From Puniceibacterium sp. IMCC21224 (GTDB lineage: Bacteria; Pseudomonadota; Alphaproteobacteria; Rhodobacterales; Rhodobacteraceae), in NCBI RefSeq assembly GCF_001038505.1, contig NZ_LDPY01000001.1, forward strand, positions 2,356,001-2,420,000: DNA of 64,000 nucleotides, given 5' to 3'. Shown here piece by piece: positions 1 through 9,475 of the stretch. A program made the translations under genes and the position numbers. The notes under the pieces are model-generated. The model was not told the DNA's origin. It saw only the letters and a list, made by a program, of their open reading frames with translations, and did not search any database. Every line of letters starts with the position of its first letter. Positions within the stretch are counted from its first letter, which is position 1.

Positions 1-179
1 TGGGGCTCGCCAAAGGGGATCGGATGCCGGTATTGCTGAGCGATCATGAAGCCATCGCAGCAGCGGTCGAAAGAGGTGATGCCGACGCAGCTGTCGAGGC
101 CGGGATGCTGCATCTGTCGCGGCTGGATGGCACTATTGAAACCGTTTCCAAGATCAATGCCCGGTATTTCGATCCGTAA
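1..179 (+). CDS. GntR-family regulator, FCD domain, C-terminal end (partial)
   Basis: Only the last 58 or so codons are in the window; the frame is open from the left edge to TAA at 177-179. The tail has the FCD-domain C-terminal pattern of FadR/GntR regulators: a His-Glu-Ala-Ile helix, then an Ala-rich helix with Gly-Asp-Ala-Asp-Ala-Ala-Val-Glu-Ala and a final helix with His-Leu-Ser-Arg. FCD domains bind a small carboxylate, usually with a metal, and control an adjacent metabolic gene set, which lies outside the window. The assignment rests on a short tail, so the subfamily and ligand cannot be named. The 200 bp that follow hold no gene I can support. Confidence 0.6.
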   Translation, partial: GLAKGDRMPVLLSDHEAIAAAVERGDADAAVEAGMLHLSRLDGTIETVSKINARYFDP

Positions 180-380
180 ACCGTGCCGCTCCTGCCGTCA
201 TCGCCGCGGCCCTAAATCAGACATCTGACGCTTGTGACTTATGCCACAGGCGATGGCCGCGACCACCTTGGGATTCGCGCCCCTGTTGTCATGCAATCCT
301 TGCCACTGCGATCACGCAGACCAGCGCCGGGCCTCTGACAGTCGAATATCCGTTTCAATCCTCAAACCAAGACAGATCCT

Positions 381-1742
381 ATGCTTCAGAACACGGCTAC
401 ACCTGTCGCCACCCCGTCGACCAATGCCATTTTTCAACTGGCGTGGCCCCTGACGCTCAAGACGATCATGCTGCATGGGATTATCGTCATTGATGCCTAT
501 CTCGTTGCCGGTCTTGGCGAAGAGGCGCTGGCCGCGATGGGTCTGGCCGGTTCGATCGGTGGCCTGTTACTGGGTATTCTGGTTGCCTTTTCGACGGCGA
601 CCCAGATCCGCGTCGCCCAGGCCTTTGGCTCGGGCCAGCCCGCCGCGTTAAAATCTGGTGCCTACTGTGGCTTGGTTATCAATCTTGGCGTCAGTTTGCT
701 CGGGATGCTGGCGGTCGCACTGGCGGGGGGGACAATCATCGATCGATTTGCACATACACCCGAGATCGCGCACCAGGCCCAACTTTACCTAAATGTGTTC
801 ATGATTGTGATCCTAGGCGAAGCGGTCGGTCAGGCCCTGTCGAGCCACTTTAACGGTTGCGGTGAAACCAAAACCTCGTTTTACAGCTATGTCATCGCGT
901 TACCGGTCAACGTCGGGCTCAGCATTGCTCTCATCCACGGCATGTTCGGGTTTCCAGAACTCGGTCTTGTGGGGGCCGCAGTCGGAAGCGCGGTGGCATC
1001 GCTGGTGAGGACCGTCTATCTGGCTGAGCGGTTTTTCCGGTCGACCCAGGGGTTCCCGGATGCACCTGGATGGCTGTACGCGACGTTTCGTCATACGCTG
1101 ATCAGACACCTGATCTTTGCCCTGCCTATCGCCGCAACTTTTATCAGTGCAACTCTCGCCAATACCGTAGCCATGCTGATCTATGCCAAACTTAGCGTGA
1201 ATCAGTTTGCCGCGCTGACGCTGATTATGCCTTGGGTCATGGTCGCGGGCACGCTGGGGATCACCTGGGCGCAGGCGACAGGAATCCTCGTTGCGCAATT
1301 GTTGGGCCGGAACCCGACCAGTGGCGCGCTCGATGAATTTCTGATGCGCGCTTGGCGGGGTGCGTTTGTCGCCGCCGCGCTGGTGTCGGCAACCTACCTG
1401 GTCGTCGGCCTGTCCTCGGGTCTGATCTACAGCGAACTGCAATCTGAAACCCGCGCCGCCCTGCTTAGCTTTGTGCCGATTCTGCTGGTGCTACCGTTTC
1501 CCAAAGGGTCCAACGCAATTTGCGGAAACACCCTGCGGGCGGGCGGAGAGACCGTTTATGTGATGAATATTTTTGTCGGCTCGCAATGGTTTGTCCGCAT
1601 CCCACTGACCGCGATCATGGTGCTGTACCTTGATCTTTCAGTCGCATGGGTGTTTTCACTCTTGCTGGTTGAGGAGCTGGTCAAGTTTCCGCCGTTCCAT
1701 TTGCGCCTGTTCAAAGGCGAGTGGAAACACGGACTGTCGTGA
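381..1742 (+). CDS. MATE-family multidrug efflux protein
   Basis: 453 residues, almost entirely hydrophobic, with about twelve membrane segments in two similar halves, the usual size and layout of MATE (multi antimicrobial extrusion) transporters. The N-terminal half begins with a Trp-Pro-Leu-Thr-Leu-Lys stretch leading into the first helix, a frequent MATE feature. Such proteins export cationic drugs or metabolites with Na+ or H+ antiport across the inner membrane. It stands alone: the GntR-type gene to the left is in the same direction but 200 bp away, and the ribosomal operon to the right is convergent. The ATG at 381 is taken as start; no strong ribosome site distinguishes it. Substrate unknown. 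Confidence 0.85.
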   Translation: MLQNTATPVATPSTNAIFQLAWPLTLKTIMLHGIIVIDAYLVAGLGEEALAAMGLAGSIGGLLLGILVAFSTATQIRVAQAFGSGQPAALKSGAYCGLVINLGVSLLGMLAVALAGGTIIDRFAHTPEIAHQAQLYLNVFMIVILGEAVGQALSSHFNGCGETKTSFYSYVIALPVNVGLSIALIHGMFGFPELGLVGAAVGSAVASLVRTVYLAERFFRSTQGFPDAPGWLYATFRHTLIRHLIFALPIAATFISATLANTVAMLIYAKLSVNQFAALTLIMPWVMVAGTLGITWAQATGILVAQLLGRNPTSGALDEFLMRAWRGAFVAAALVSATYLVVGLSSGLIYSELQSETRAALLSFVPILLVLPFPKGSNAICGNTLRAGGETVYVMNIFVGSQWFVRIPLTAIMVLYLDLSVAWVFSLLLVEELVKFPPFHLRLFKGEWKHGLS

Positions 1743-1815
1743 CATCACTCAGGCCAGTACGGGGCCAGTACGGGCGTCACAAACCTGATCGCGCCGCAAA
1801 ACACACCGCGATAGG

Positions 1816-1852
1816 CAAAAAATATGGCCGCGATGGTCCCACGCGGCCATAT
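1816..1852 (-). terminator. Rho-independent terminator of the rplM-rpsI operon
   Basis: An 11-bp perfect stem (1822-1832 with 1842-1852) around a 9-base loop is followed, on the minus strand, by a run of six T (plus-strand A run 1817-1822). It lies about 95 bp past the rpsI stop. Confidence 0.85.
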
Positions 1853-1944
1853 CATCATTTATTCTGCATGCAGAACCCTGTCCACGGGATTGATCCACCG
1901 ACCAACACCAACGAACAGAGCAGTCCGCGCGACCAGAACTCCAA

Positions 1945-2430
1945 TCAACGCTTGGAGAACTGGAAGCTCTTGCGGGCCTTTGCCCGGCCAAACTTTTTCC
2001 GTTCAACAACACGGCTGTCACGGGTCAGGAAGCCTGCCGCTTTCAGCGATGCGCGCAGGCTGGGATCGTACAGCTGCAGTGCCTTCGAGATACCGTGCTT
2101 GACCGCGCCGGCCTGACCCGACAGACCGCCGCCCTTGACGGTGGCCATCACGTCGAACTGATCTTCGGTGCCGGACACCGAAAATGCCTGACGCAGGATC
2201 ATCTGCAACACGGGACGCGCGAAATAATCGTTCAGCGGCTTGCCGTTGACGATAACCTTGCCGGAACCCGGCTTGATCCAGACGCGGGCAACCGCATCCT
2301 TACGCTTGCCTGTCGCATAGGCACGGCCCAGAGCATCGCGAACCGGCTCACGCGGCGCTTCGATCTCGACAACAGTCTCGACAACGGCAGCGTTGCCCAG
2401 CTCTTCGAGGGAATTGATTTGCTCAGCCAT
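1945..2430 (-). CDS. rpsI: 30S ribosomal protein S9
   Basis: 161 residues. The S9 core is clear: [18 protein letters not shown] near residues 36-53 and the basic C-terminal tail ending FQFSKR, which reaches the P-site tRNA in the small subunit. The N-terminal extension of about 30 acidic residues is usual in alphaproteobacterial S9. Its ATG overlaps the stop of rplM by one base (TAATG), so the two genes are translationally coupled in the conserved rplM-rpsI operon. A strong terminator follows. Confidence 0.97.
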   Translation of the reverse strand: MAEQINSLEELGNAAVVETVVEIEAPREPVRDALGRAYATGKRKDAVARVWIKPGSGKVIVNGKPLNDYFARPVLQMILRQAFSVSGTEDQFDVMATVKGGGLSGQAGAVKHGISKALQLYDPSLRASLKAAGFLTRDSRVVERKKFGRAKARKSFQFSKR

Positions 2431-2894
2431 TATAGTGCCACCCGCGTATTCTTGGGATTCATCGCTTTAACGTCCAGCACTTCGGGGCTCTGCGCCTCGT
2501 GCGGATGCTCACCGCCTGCATAGACGCGCAGGTTGGTCATCACGGAGCGGCTCAGACGGTTGCCCGGCAGCATACGCTTGATTGCCTGCACGACAACACG
2601 CTCAGGATGTGCGCCGTCAAGGATCTGCTGCTTTGTGCGGCTCTTGATCCCGCCGGGATGGCCGGTGTGCCAGTAGAAGTTTTCCTGACGCTTGTTGCCG
2701 GTCATCTGCACTTTTTCAGCATTGATGATGATAACATTGTCGCCCATGTCCATGTGCGGCGTAAAGGACGGCTTGTGCTTGCCACGCAGGCGCATCGCCA
2801 CGATCGAGGCAAGACGGCCCAGAACAACGCCCTCAGCGTCGATCAGGATCCATTTCTTCTCGATATCTGCAGGTGTTGCAGAAAAGGTTTTCAT
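2430..2894 (-). CDS. rplM: 50S ribosomal protein L13
   Basis: 154 residues, matching L13: N-terminal [18 protein letters not shown] motif, central [16 protein letters not shown] and the TGHPGG segment, all characteristic of this 23S rRNA-binding protein. First gene of the rplM-rpsI operon. A sigma70-type promoter lies about 65-90 bp upstream of the ATG and nothing else intervenes. Confidence 0.97.
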   Translation of the reverse strand: MKTFSATPADIEKKWILIDAEGVVLGRLASIVAMRLRGKHKPSFTPHMDMGDNVIIINAEKVQMTGNKRQENFYWHTGHPGGIKSRTKQQILDGAHPERVVVQAIKRMLPGNRLSRSVMTNLRVYAGGEHPHEAQSPEVLDVKAMNPKNTRVAL

Positions 2895-2957
2895 ATGAGG
2901 TTTCCTCAGGGTTGCTGTTCAGACGGGCTCGCGCCCTCCCGAAAATCCGATTGCCGG

Positions 2958-2985
2958 GTTATACGCGGCCAAAATCCTGCGTCAA
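2958..2985 (-). promoter_or_regulatory. Candidate sigma70 promoter for rplM-rpsI
   Basis: On the minus strand TTGACG (2985-2980) and TATAAC (2963-2958) are separated by 16 bases, close to the consensus -35 and -10 boxes. It predicts a leader of roughly 55-60 bases before the rplM ATG. Confidence 0.6.
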
Positions 2986-3181
2986 GCGCCGGAAACTTAA
3001 ATTAATCAAGCAAAATCAGATTGTTGCAAATACGGTATTAATATACCCCAAAATTTCCGGCTCTACGAACACCGATAGCACGCAAAACCACCACCCAAAG
3101 CCCTGGGGCTCGCCTCTCAACCCCGCACCAGAAACCTGTGCGTGCAGAATGCACGCGCCGCCGGATCAAAGTCGGTCAGCT

Positions 3182-4594
3182 TCATACGGAAATCCGTTCC
3201 GGCGGATTGTCCAGCAAACCACGCAACCGCTCCAGCGCCGCCAGGAAACTCTCCAGCGTCACCTGCGCGTTCACTGCGATCCGCACCGCATGGGGGGCAA
3301 ATCCGTCGCGCAAAACAAACTCGTCAGATGAGCGAATCTGAACCCCCTGCGCCTCGGCCGCCTGGCAAAATGATCCCGCCCGCCACCCAGTCGGCAACCG
3401 CAGCCAGAGAAACGGCATGTCCGGCCGCCAGACAAGGTCATAGGCCCCAAGTACATTGACCGCCGTCTGAATGTACCGCTCCAGCTCATCACGCACCCGC
3501 GTCATCACCTCTTGTATACTCTCATGCCCCAACAGACCCTCGGTCAGATCCGCAAGCGGCTTGGCCAGACCAAAGAACCCATGCTCGGCAACACGTCGCA
3601 GATCAGCCCTGCGCCCTTGAGGCGCAACAGCAAACCCGATCCGCAGCGCCGGGGTGATGGTCTTGGAAATTGACGAAACGTACCAACTTTGCTCGGGCAG
3701 CAGCGCCCTGTAGCTCAGCTCGTGGGACCGTCCGACCCGATAACAATCATCCTCAAGGATCTGCAACCCAGTGCGCTGCGCCACCTCGGCAATCTCTTGT
3801 CGCCGGTGTAGCGGTGTAAACAGACCGGTCGGATTGTGCATCTCGGGTGAGGTGCAAAGGATCTGAGCGTCGTGCTGACGTACCAAAGATTCAAGCGCCT
3901 CAGGCACAATGCCAAACTCGTCCATCGGCACCGATACCACCTCGGCGCGCAGCAGTTCCGCCGCGCGGCGGAAACCGACATATGTCAGCTCTTCCAGCAA
4001 CACCACCGGACGCGGACCGCGCAAAACCGCCTGCATCACCAGTGAAATGCCGTTCTGACCGCCATGACTCAGCACCATATCTTCGGGGTCGAGTGGCCCA
4101 AGCGGCGTACCCTCAAGCCATCGAACCACTGCCTGACGCGCAGGCAGGAACCCGGCGCGCGATGGATAGTTCAGCAGATCAGCGGCAGGCCGCTCGGACA
4201 GGCACGTCAACGCCTCTCGGATCATCTGCACCTGCCCCATATCGGGCAATTTCGGTGAAAACAGCGACACCTGGTCGGTCACTTCGGGAACAGAGCATTG
4301 CTGCCAGCGGATCTGGCGGGGCGGTTCTAGCGGTTCTATCCGCGCCGCAGGATCCGCCACAAAGGTGCCGCGCCCGACCTCGGCATTCAAAGCACCTTCT
4401 TCGGTCAGGATAGTGTAGGCCCGCGCCACGGTGCCCGGCGTGATACCCAGCGTCCACGCCAACTCCCGCACGGGCGGCACCTTGTCGCCCGGTGCCATCT
4501 CCTCCGCAGCGATCGCCCCCCGGATCGCCCCCGCCACGGCACGGTATTTAGGGCCCTCCCCTTCATCACCGAACCGCTGCAAAATTGTATCCAT
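3182..4594 (-). CDS. MocR-type regulator: winged helix-turn-helix fused to aminotransferase-like domain
   Basis: 470 residues from the chosen ATG at 4594. Residues 1-80 are a GntR-type winged helix (VPPVRELAWTLGITPGTVARAY) and the remainder is a fold-type I PLP aminotransferase-like domain, with HNPTG near 253-257 and the PLP lysine in SISKTITPALRIGF near residue 311. MocR proteins use PLP or an amine as effector and usually control a divergent gene. A longer reading frame begins at 4636, but 4594 fits the MocR N-terminus and has GAGGGA upstream. An inverted repeat ATTGTA-TCCAT-TACAAT covers its start codon (4584-4600). It is divergent from a DUF1127 peptide, a pairing I recall as common in Rhodobacterales. 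Confidence 0.9.
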   Translation of the reverse strand: MDTILQRFGDEGEGPKYRAVAGAIRGAIAAEEMAPGDKVPPVRELAWTLGITPGTVARAYTILTEEGALNAEVGRGTFVADPAARIEPLEPPRQIRWQQCSVPEVTDQVSLFSPKLPDMGQVQMIREALTCLSERPAADLLNYPSRAGFLPARQAVVRWLEGTPLGPLDPEDMVLSHGGQNGISLVMQAVLRGPRPVVLLEELTYVGFRRAAELLRAEVVSVPMDEFGIVPEALESLVRQHDAQILCTSPEMHNPTGLFTPLHRRQEIAEVAQRTGLQILEDDCYRVGRSHELSYRALLPEQSWYVSSISKTITPALRIGFAVAPQGRRADLRRVAEHGFFGLAKPLADLTEGLLGHESIQEVMTRVRDELERYIQTAVNVLGAYDLVWRPDMPFLWLRLPTGWRAGSFCQAAEAQGVQIRSSDEFVLRDGFAPHAVRIAVNAQVTLESFLAALERLRGLLDNPPERISV

Positions 4595-4671
4595 TACAAT
4601 CTTTCCCTCGACGCGCCATATCTGACATTGTATCAATATATCGTAGCAATATCGCTACATTGTGTCAATAC
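4584..4671. promoter_or_regulatory. Operator-like repeats between the MocR gene and the DUF1127 gene
   Basis: Three elements are visible: the inverted repeat ATTGTA-N5-TACAAT at 4584-4600 over the MocR start codon, a near-palindrome GTAGCAATATCGCTAC at 4643-4658, and two direct copies of ATTGTRTCAATAY at 4627-4639 and 4659-4671, 32 bp apart, or three helical turns. MocR dimers typically bind direct repeats placed on one DNA face, so these are likely its binding sites for autoregulation and control of the divergent gene. The binding itself is inference. Confidence 0.55.
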
Positions 4672-4690
4672 AATTTTCAGGAGATCCTCG

Positions 4691-4918
4691 ATGACACAGA
4701 CAGCCCACGCCGCGCATATCGACTTTCTTGGCAGCCAGACCCGTCTCGCTCCGGTGCCCGCCTTCGCGCTTTATCTGGCTGTCGTGGTCACGAAATGGTC
4801 AATGCTGCGCCGCAGTCGCCGCGCGCTGAGCCATCTTGAGCAGCACCTGCTGGATGACATCGGATTGAATCGGCAGGCCGCGCAAGACGAGGCCCGCCGT
4901 ATGTTCTGGATCGGCTGA
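4691..4918 (+). CDS. DUF1127-family small protein
   Basis: 75 residues. The C-terminal half carries the DUF1127 signature: a basic Arg-rich helix (RRSRRALSHLEQHLLDDIGL) followed by a short Ala/Arg helix. The N-terminal part contains a hydrophobic stretch (ALYLAVVV) around residues 26-35. DUF1127 proteins are short Arg-rich proteins; some relatives bind RNA or influence small-RNA turnover and phosphate or carbon metabolism, but this one has no assigned role. AGGAG at 4679-4683 lies 7 bases before the ATG. It is transcribed away from the MocR gene through the shared operator region and is followed by a strong terminator, so it is monocistronic. Confidence 0.85.
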   Translation: MTQTAHAAHIDFLGSQTRLAPVPAFALYLAVVVTKWSMLRRSRRALSHLEQHLLDDIGLNRQAAQDEARRMFWIG

Positions 4919-4945
4919 TCCCTGGCCTTTCCAGACCTCTTCCCT

Positions 4946-4973
4946 GGGCGCAGGTCTACCTGCGCCCTTTTTT
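4946..4973 (+). terminator. Rho-independent terminator after the DUF1127 gene
   Basis: Perfect 9-bp stem GGGCGCAGG / CCTGCGCCC with a TCTA loop followed by six T (4968-4973). Confidence 0.9.
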
Positions 4974-4990
4974 AAATCCTGGCCTTCAGG

Positions 4991-5416
4991 CTAAGGCCGC
5001 TGGGGCGGTAGCGAATACGTAAGCGACGCCCTTGCAACCGGGGCCTCGATTCCCTCGGAAAAGATCAGCACGTCACAAACCGACAACGCCCGACCCAGTT
5101 TGAGCACGCGTGTATGCGCCAAAAGATCGCGCCCTGACTCAGGCTTGCGCATGAAATCAATCGAACAATTGGTGGTCACGGCCAGCGCCTGTTTGCCGAT
5201 ACGGGCCATCGTGGCGACATAGGCCGACACATCCGCCAGGCCGAACATGGACGGCCCCGACACCGTTCCGCCCGGACGCAGGTGTTCGTCACGCACGAAC
5301 ATCCGCATCACCAGACGATCTTCGTCCAACACGTCAATCCCAAACATGCCCGTTACCTGTGGAAACACTTCATCCAGAAACGCCCCCATCTCTTCGGCAT
5401 TCACTACCAAGCTCAT
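4991..5416 (-). CDS. PaaI-like hotdog-fold thioesterase
   Basis: 141 residues from the ATG at 5416, chosen because GGAGG lies 5 bases before it; the frame extends six codons further to 5434 without such a site. The pattern RPGGTVSGPSMFGLADVSAYVA in the middle is that of the PaaI/4HBT hotdog thioesterases, and the following TTNCSIDFMRKPESG segment is typical. These enzymes hydrolyse acyl-CoA thioesters in the cytoplasm. It is divergent, by 56 bp, from an enoyl-CoA hydratase, so a linked acyl-CoA function is plausible. The substrate cannot be read from sequence. Confidence 0.85.
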   Translation of the reverse strand: MSLVVNAEEMGAFLDEVFPQVTGMFGIDVLDEDRLVMRMFVRDEHLRPGGTVSGPSMFGLADVSAYVATMARIGKQALAVTTNCSIDFMRKPESGRDLLAHTRVLKLGRALSVCDVLIFSEGIEAPVARASLTYSLPPQRP

Positions 5417-5472
5417 ACTTTCCTCCCCGCTCATCCACCGCTAAGCTGACGCCGCAGATCACGGAGGACAAG

Positions 5473-6261
5473 ATGCCATATCTCGAACGCCATGACAGCG
5501 GGCCGATTGCACATCTGACCTTGTCGTCGCCAGAGCGCCTGAATGCGCTGTCAGAAGGGATGCTCAACGCGCTTCAGACCCAGATCGACGCGCTGCGGAA
5601 TGACAAAAGCATACGCTCCGTAATTTTGTCCGGCGCGGGCAAGGCATTTTGCGCCGGCCATGATTTGCGAGAGATGTCCGACGGACGTCAGTCGCCAGAC
5701 GGCGGCGCGGCGTATTTCAAGGATCTGTTCGCCCGTTGCACACGCGTCATGATGGGCCTGCAATCCCTGCCCCAGCCGGTCATCGCCCAGGTTCACGGCA
5801 TCGCAACTGCAGCGGGCTGTCAGCTGGTTGCCACATGCGATTTGGCAGTCGCGGCTGAAGGCACCCGTTTTGGCGTCAACGGGGTAAACATCGGTTTGTT
5901 CTGCTCGACTCCGATGGTTGCGCTCAGCCGGAACATACCGCGCAAGCAGGTGTTCGAGATGCTGACCACAGGCAGTTTTATCGATGCTGAGCGCGCGCAA
6001 TCCATTGGACTGGTGAACTGCGTCGTGCCCGAGGCTGACCTGCCCACCGCCACAATCGAACTGGCCACAACCATCGCATCCAAGCTGGGCTCAGCCGTGA
6101 CAGTCGGCAAACGCGCGTTTTACGAACAGCTCCAGATGCCGCTGGGCCAAGCTTATGCCTTCACCGGCGACGTGATGGTGCAGAACATGCTAAACCGCGA
6201 TACAGAGGAAGGGATCGCCGCCTTTCTTGAAAAACGCGATCCCGAATGGTCTCAGCCCTGA
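5473..6261 (+). CDS. Enoyl-CoA hydratase/isomerase family protein
   Basis: 262 residues from the ATG at 5473, which has GGAGG 5 bases upstream; the longer frame from 5359 overlaps the divergent thioesterase and is rejected. Crotonase features are present: SPERLNALS near residue 17, the oxyanion-hole stretch GAGKAFCAGHDLREM near 56-70, and a second oxyanion segment around VHGIATAAGCQLVATCDLAVA. The position that is Glu in classical hydratases lies in a GVNIGLFCSTPMVALSR stretch lacking the usual Glu pair, as in the ECHDC3-like subgroup, so hydratase activity on ordinary enoyl-CoA is uncertain. It shares a short divergent promoter region with the thioesterase. Confidence 0.88.
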   Translation: MPYLERHDSGPIAHLTLSSPERLNALSEGMLNALQTQIDALRNDKSIRSVILSGAGKAFCAGHDLREMSDGRQSPDGGAAYFKDLFARCTRVMMGLQSLPQPVIAQVHGIATAAGCQLVATCDLAVAAEGTRFGVNGVNIGLFCSTPMVALSRNIPRKQVFEMLTTGSFIDAERAQSIGLVNCVVPEADLPTATIELATTIASKLGSAVTVGKRAFYEQLQMPLGQAYAFTGDVMVQNMLNRDTEEGIAAFLEKRDPEWSQP

Positions 6262-6315
6262 TCGTCAGAATACCCACGCGTCAGACCCCGTGACAAGCGT
6301 GTGGAAAAGCCCTAA

Positions 6316-7701
6316 ATGCTGCGCATGACACAGACACTTCACATCGTCGGCGGCGGCATGGCCGGTTCCGAGGCCGCTTGGCAGGCCGCAAATCTGGGTA
6401 TTCCCGTGGTTATTCACGAGATGAGGCCAAAGGTGCAAACCTTTGCGCATAAAACGGAAAACCTAGGCGAGATGGTTTGTTCCAACTCATTCCGTTCAGA
6501 TGATTCCGAACAGAACGCTGTGGGCCTGTTGCATTGGGAAATGCGCGAGGCCGACGGCCTGATCATCACCACAGCACACAAGCACCGCCTGCCCGCGGGC
6601 GGCGCATTGGCCGTCGACCGTGATCCATTCGCCCAAAGCGTCACTGATGCGCTAAAGTCGCACCCTAACATACAGATTTCATACGAAGAAATATCTTCTC
6701 TTCCCGAAGATGGCCAATGGATCATTGCCACCGGTCCACTGACCTCTTCTGCCTTGGGTGCGGCGCTACAAGCTGAAACCGGGGCCGAGGCGCTGGCGTT
6801 TTTTGATGCCATCGCCCCGATCCTGCATGCCGACAGCATCGACATGTCCAAGGCATGGATGCAGTCGCGCTATGACAAGGGCGAGACCGAGGCAGAGCAA
6901 AAAGCCTATCTGAATTGTCCAATGGACAAAGTCACTTACGAGGCGTTCATCGACGCCCTTCTGGCGGCAGAGAAGGCTGAATTTCATGAGGGTGAAACCG
7001 CAGGCTATTTCGATGGCTGCCTACCGATTGAGGTCATGGCCGAACGCGGCCGCGAAACCTTGCGGTTTGGTCCGATGAAGCCGGTTGGCCTGACCAATCC
7101 GCATCAGCCCGAGGTCAAGGCATATGCGGTGGTTCAGCTGCGCCGGGACAATGCGCTGGGGACGCTCTTTAATATCGTCGGATTCCAGACAAAAATGAAA
7201 TACGGCGCGCAGACCGACGTACTGCGGATGATTCCAGGACTTGAGAATGCCCGCTTTGCCCGCCTTGGTGGAATTCATCGCAACACTTTCCTCAACTCAC
7301 CGACCTTGCTTGATGCGCAGATGCGGCTGAAAACACGCCCGAATATACGTTTCGCCGGACAGATCACCGGCGTTGAAGGATACGTTGAATCCGCCGCGAT
7401 GGGGCTTTTGGCCGGGCGGCTCGCCGCTGCTGAAATTCTGGGACGTACGATCCCGCAACTTCCGCAGGACAGCGCCCATGGTGCGCTGGTGCACCACATC
7501 ACAGGCGGGGCCGAGGCCAAGACATTTCAACCGATGAACGTAAACTTTGGCCTGTTCCGCCCACTAGAGGGCGTCAAGGGAGGGCGCCGGGGTCGCAAGG
7601 ATCGCTACAAGGGGTATACAGACCGGGCCAAGGCTGCATGGAGCGACTGGCTGGGCGCGCAGCGGCTGGACGTCGCGTCGACCGAGTGCGAGGATGACTG
7701 A
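6316..7701 (+). CDS. trmFO: Methylenetetrahydrofolate-tRNA-(uracil-5-)-methyltransferase TrmFO
   Basis: 461 residues. TrmFO makes 5-methyluridine at position 54 of tRNA using methylenetetrahydrofolate and FAD. The N-terminal [14 protein letters not shown] motif, the [21 protein letters not shown] segment with its conserved Cys, and the late GGIHRNTF and [16 protein letters not shown] stretches are diagnostic of TrmFO rather than MnmG. A GGAAAAG element 8 bases before 6316 supports that ATG; another ATG is three codons in. It is followed 25 bp later by gluQRS, another tRNA-modification gene, suggesting co-transcription. Confidence 0.96.
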   Translation: MLRMTQTLHIVGGGMAGSEAAWQAANLGIPVVIHEMRPKVQTFAHKTENLGEMVCSNSFRSDDSEQNAVGLLHWEMREADGLIITTAHKHRLPAGGALAVDRDPFAQSVTDALKSHPNIQISYEEISSLPEDGQWIIATGPLTSSALGAALQAETGAEALAFFDAIAPILHADSIDMSKAWMQSRYDKGETEAEQKAYLNCPMDKVTYEAFIDALLAAEKAEFHEGETAGYFDGCLPIEVMAERGRETLRFGPMKPVGLTNPHQPEVKAYAVVQLRRDNALGTLFNIVGFQTKMKYGAQTDVLRMIPGLENARFARLGGIHRNTFLNSPTLLDAQMRLKTRPNIRFAGQITGVEGYVESAAMGLLAGRLAAAEILGRTIPQLPQDSAHGALVHHITGGAEAKTFQPMNVNFGLFRPLEGVKGGRRGRKDRYKGYTDRAKAAWSDWLGAQRLDVASTECEDD

Positions 7702-7726
7702 AGGCCGACAGATACCGCATTGAAAT

Positions 7727-8596
7727 ATGGTGACATTTACCACTAGATTCGCACCGTCTCCAACCGGCCCGCTGCATCTGGGTCACGCGTATTCGGCGTT
7801 GCTGGCGCACGACATGTCTCGTGCTGCCGGGGGCCAGTTCCTATTGCGGATCGAGGATATTGATCAGACCCGCTGCAAGCCAGAATGGGAGCAGAAAATC
7901 ATTGACGATCTGAGCTGGCTTGGCGTTCGGTGGGACGCGCCGCCTCTGCGGCAATTCGATAGACTGACAGCGTATCAGGCGGCTCTGGATCAACTCTGGT
8001 CGCGTGGCCTGCTCTATCCCTGCGCCTGCACTCGCCGCGACATCACTGCCGCAGCAAGCGCGCCGCAAGAGGGCGCAGAACCGCTGATCGGCCCAGACGG
8101 GCTGGTCTATCCCGGCACCTGCCGCCCCGAGAACGGGCCGATCCAAGGACCGCGCCCTGACAATATCGCGCTGCGCCTGAATATGGCGCGGGCTATGGAA
8201 GCAATACCAGAGATCACTTTCGTTGAAACCGGCCAATGCACCATGGGGCATTCCGACAAGATCACTGTCGCGGCGCAAGAGATGATCCAGACTGTCGGGG
8301 ATGTCGTTTTGTCGCGGCGCGACTTTCCCGGGTCGTACCATCTTTCTGTGGTACTGGATGACGCCGCGCAAGGTGTCACCGAGGTGATCCGGGGCAAGGA
8401 CCTATTTGAGGCGACGAAGATTCATATTTTATTGCAGATACTTATGCGAATTCCTTCACCTGTATACCATCACCACCGCCTAATCCGTGACAGCAATGGC
8501 AAAAGGCTGGCCAAACGCGATGATGCCCGTGCAATCGCCACCTTTCGTGCTGAGGGCAAGGGCCCCGACGACATTCGCGCTATGGTCGGTCTCTAA
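7727..8596 (+). CDS. gluQRS: Glutamyl-Q tRNA(Asp) synthetase
   Basis: 289 residues, the short length of GluQ-RS enzymes that lack the anticodon-binding half of GluRS. The HIGH-type motif is [18 protein letters not shown] at residues 7-24, and the KMSKS equivalent is KRLAKRDDA near 260. A zinc-binding cluster is suggested by YPCACTRRD and YPGTCR. It attaches glutamate to queuosine at position 34 of tRNA-Asp. It follows trmFO in the same direction and its stop overlaps the convergent hisI stop by four bases. Confidence 0.95.
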   Translation: MVTFTTRFAPSPTGPLHLGHAYSALLAHDMSRAAGGQFLLRIEDIDQTRCKPEWEQKIIDDLSWLGVRWDAPPLRQFDRLTAYQAALDQLWSRGLLYPCACTRRDITAAASAPQEGAEPLIGPDGLVYPGTCRPENGPIQGPRPDNIALRLNMARAMEAIPEITFVETGQCTMGHSDKITVAAQEMIQTVGDVVLSRRDFPGSYHLSVVLDDAAQGVTEVIRGKDLFEATKIHILLQILMRIPSPVYHHHRLIRDSNGKRLAKRDDARAIATFRAEGKGPDDIRAMVGL

Positions 8597-8955
8597 CCGA
8601 TCATAGGTGTCATCAGTTCAACTTCTTCACCGTCCCGCACGGACGTATAGAAACAACTGCGCCGGTTAGTGTGGCAGGCCGGGCCGGTCTGCTTGACTTG
8701 CACCAGTAGACAATCGCGATCACAGTCCAAGCGCAGGTCCAAAAGTGCCTGCACATGGCCCGAACTTTCACCCTTGACCCAAAACGCTTGCCGCGACCGC
8801 GACCAGTAGGTCACCCGCCCTGTGTCAAGCGTGCGTGCGACCGATTCAGCGTTCATCCAAGCCATCATCAGCACCTCGCCAGTCTGGGCATCTTGGGCGA
8901 TTGCAGGGATCAGCCCGCGTTCATCATAGACCAAAGTCGCAACATCAAAGCCCAT
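8593..8955 (-). CDS. hisI: Phosphoribosyl-AMP cyclohydrolase
   Basis: 120 residues from the ATG at 8955. The frame can be extended to 9048, but that would overlap the divergent Fe-S scaffold gene, and the family begins near [19 protein letters not shown]. Hallmarks are [10 protein letters not shown] near the N-terminus, the [18 protein letters not shown] active-site segment, the metal-binding DCDRD, and the two later Cys in [13 protein letters not shown]. The enzyme opens the adenine ring of phosphoribosyl-AMP in histidine synthesis. It is isolated from other his genes here, as often in Rhodobacterales. Confidence 0.95.
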   Translation of the reverse strand: MGFDVATLVYDERGLIPAIAQDAQTGEVLMMAWMNAESVARTLDTGRVTYWSRSRQAFWVKGESSGHVQALLDLRLDCDRDCLLVQVKQTGPACHTNRRSCFYTSVRDGEEVELMTPMIG

Positions 8956-9022
8956 TGGCAAAAACCCTTTTGCAATCCGCAATTGATGCCTATTTAGGGA
9001 ACACGTCGCTAAAGGAAAAGCC

Positions 9023-9475
9023 ATGTCCGGCAACAATGACCTGATCAAGCTCTACTCGACCCGCATCCTCGCGCTTGCGGCGGATATCCCGAACACCACC
9101 CGGTTGGACGCACCGGATGCGAGTATCAAGAAACGCTCACCACTCTGCGGCTCGACCGTGACTGTGGATCTGGCTATGCAGGACGGTCGCGTTGCGGCGT
9201 TCGGACAAGAGGTCAAAGCCTGCGCGCTGGGTCAGGCGGCGGCATCGGTGGTTGGTTCGGTAATCGTAGGGTGTACGCCCGAGCAGATCACGCAAGCCCG
9301 CGACGCGCTACAGGCGATGCTGAAATCCGACGGCCCCACCCCGGTTGCACCCTTTGACGGACTTGAGGTGTTGCGCCCCGCAGCAGCCTACAAGAACCGC
9401 CATGCGTCGATCATGCTGGCATTGGACGCCGCAGCCGAAGCTGCGGAAAAGGCACAATCGGCTGATTGTGCATAG
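9023..9475 (+). CDS. Iron-sulfur cluster assembly scaffold (IscU/NifU N-terminal type)
   Basis: 150 residues. The [12 protein letters not shown] segment holds the first conserved Cys of the NifU/IscU scaffold family and [15 protein letters not shown] holds the second. The third, usually late, Cys is not obvious: the last Cys is at the C-terminus (SADCA). This is the divergent IscU-like form common near hisI in alphaproteobacteria, and its exact role in Fe-S assembly is not established. It diverges from hisI with 67 bp between starts. Confidence 0.8.
   Translation: MSGNNDLIKLYSTRILALAADIPNTTRLDAPDASIKKRSPLCGSTVTVDLAMQDGRVAAFGQEVKACALGQAAASVVGSVIVGCTPEQITQARDALQAMLKSDGPTPVAPFDGLEVLRPAAAYKNRHASIMLALDAAAEAAEKAQSADCA

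Noticed and set aside
900..1442. 180-residue minus-strand frame
   Set aside because: Antisense to the MATE gene, with no ribosome site and a shadow-like composition.
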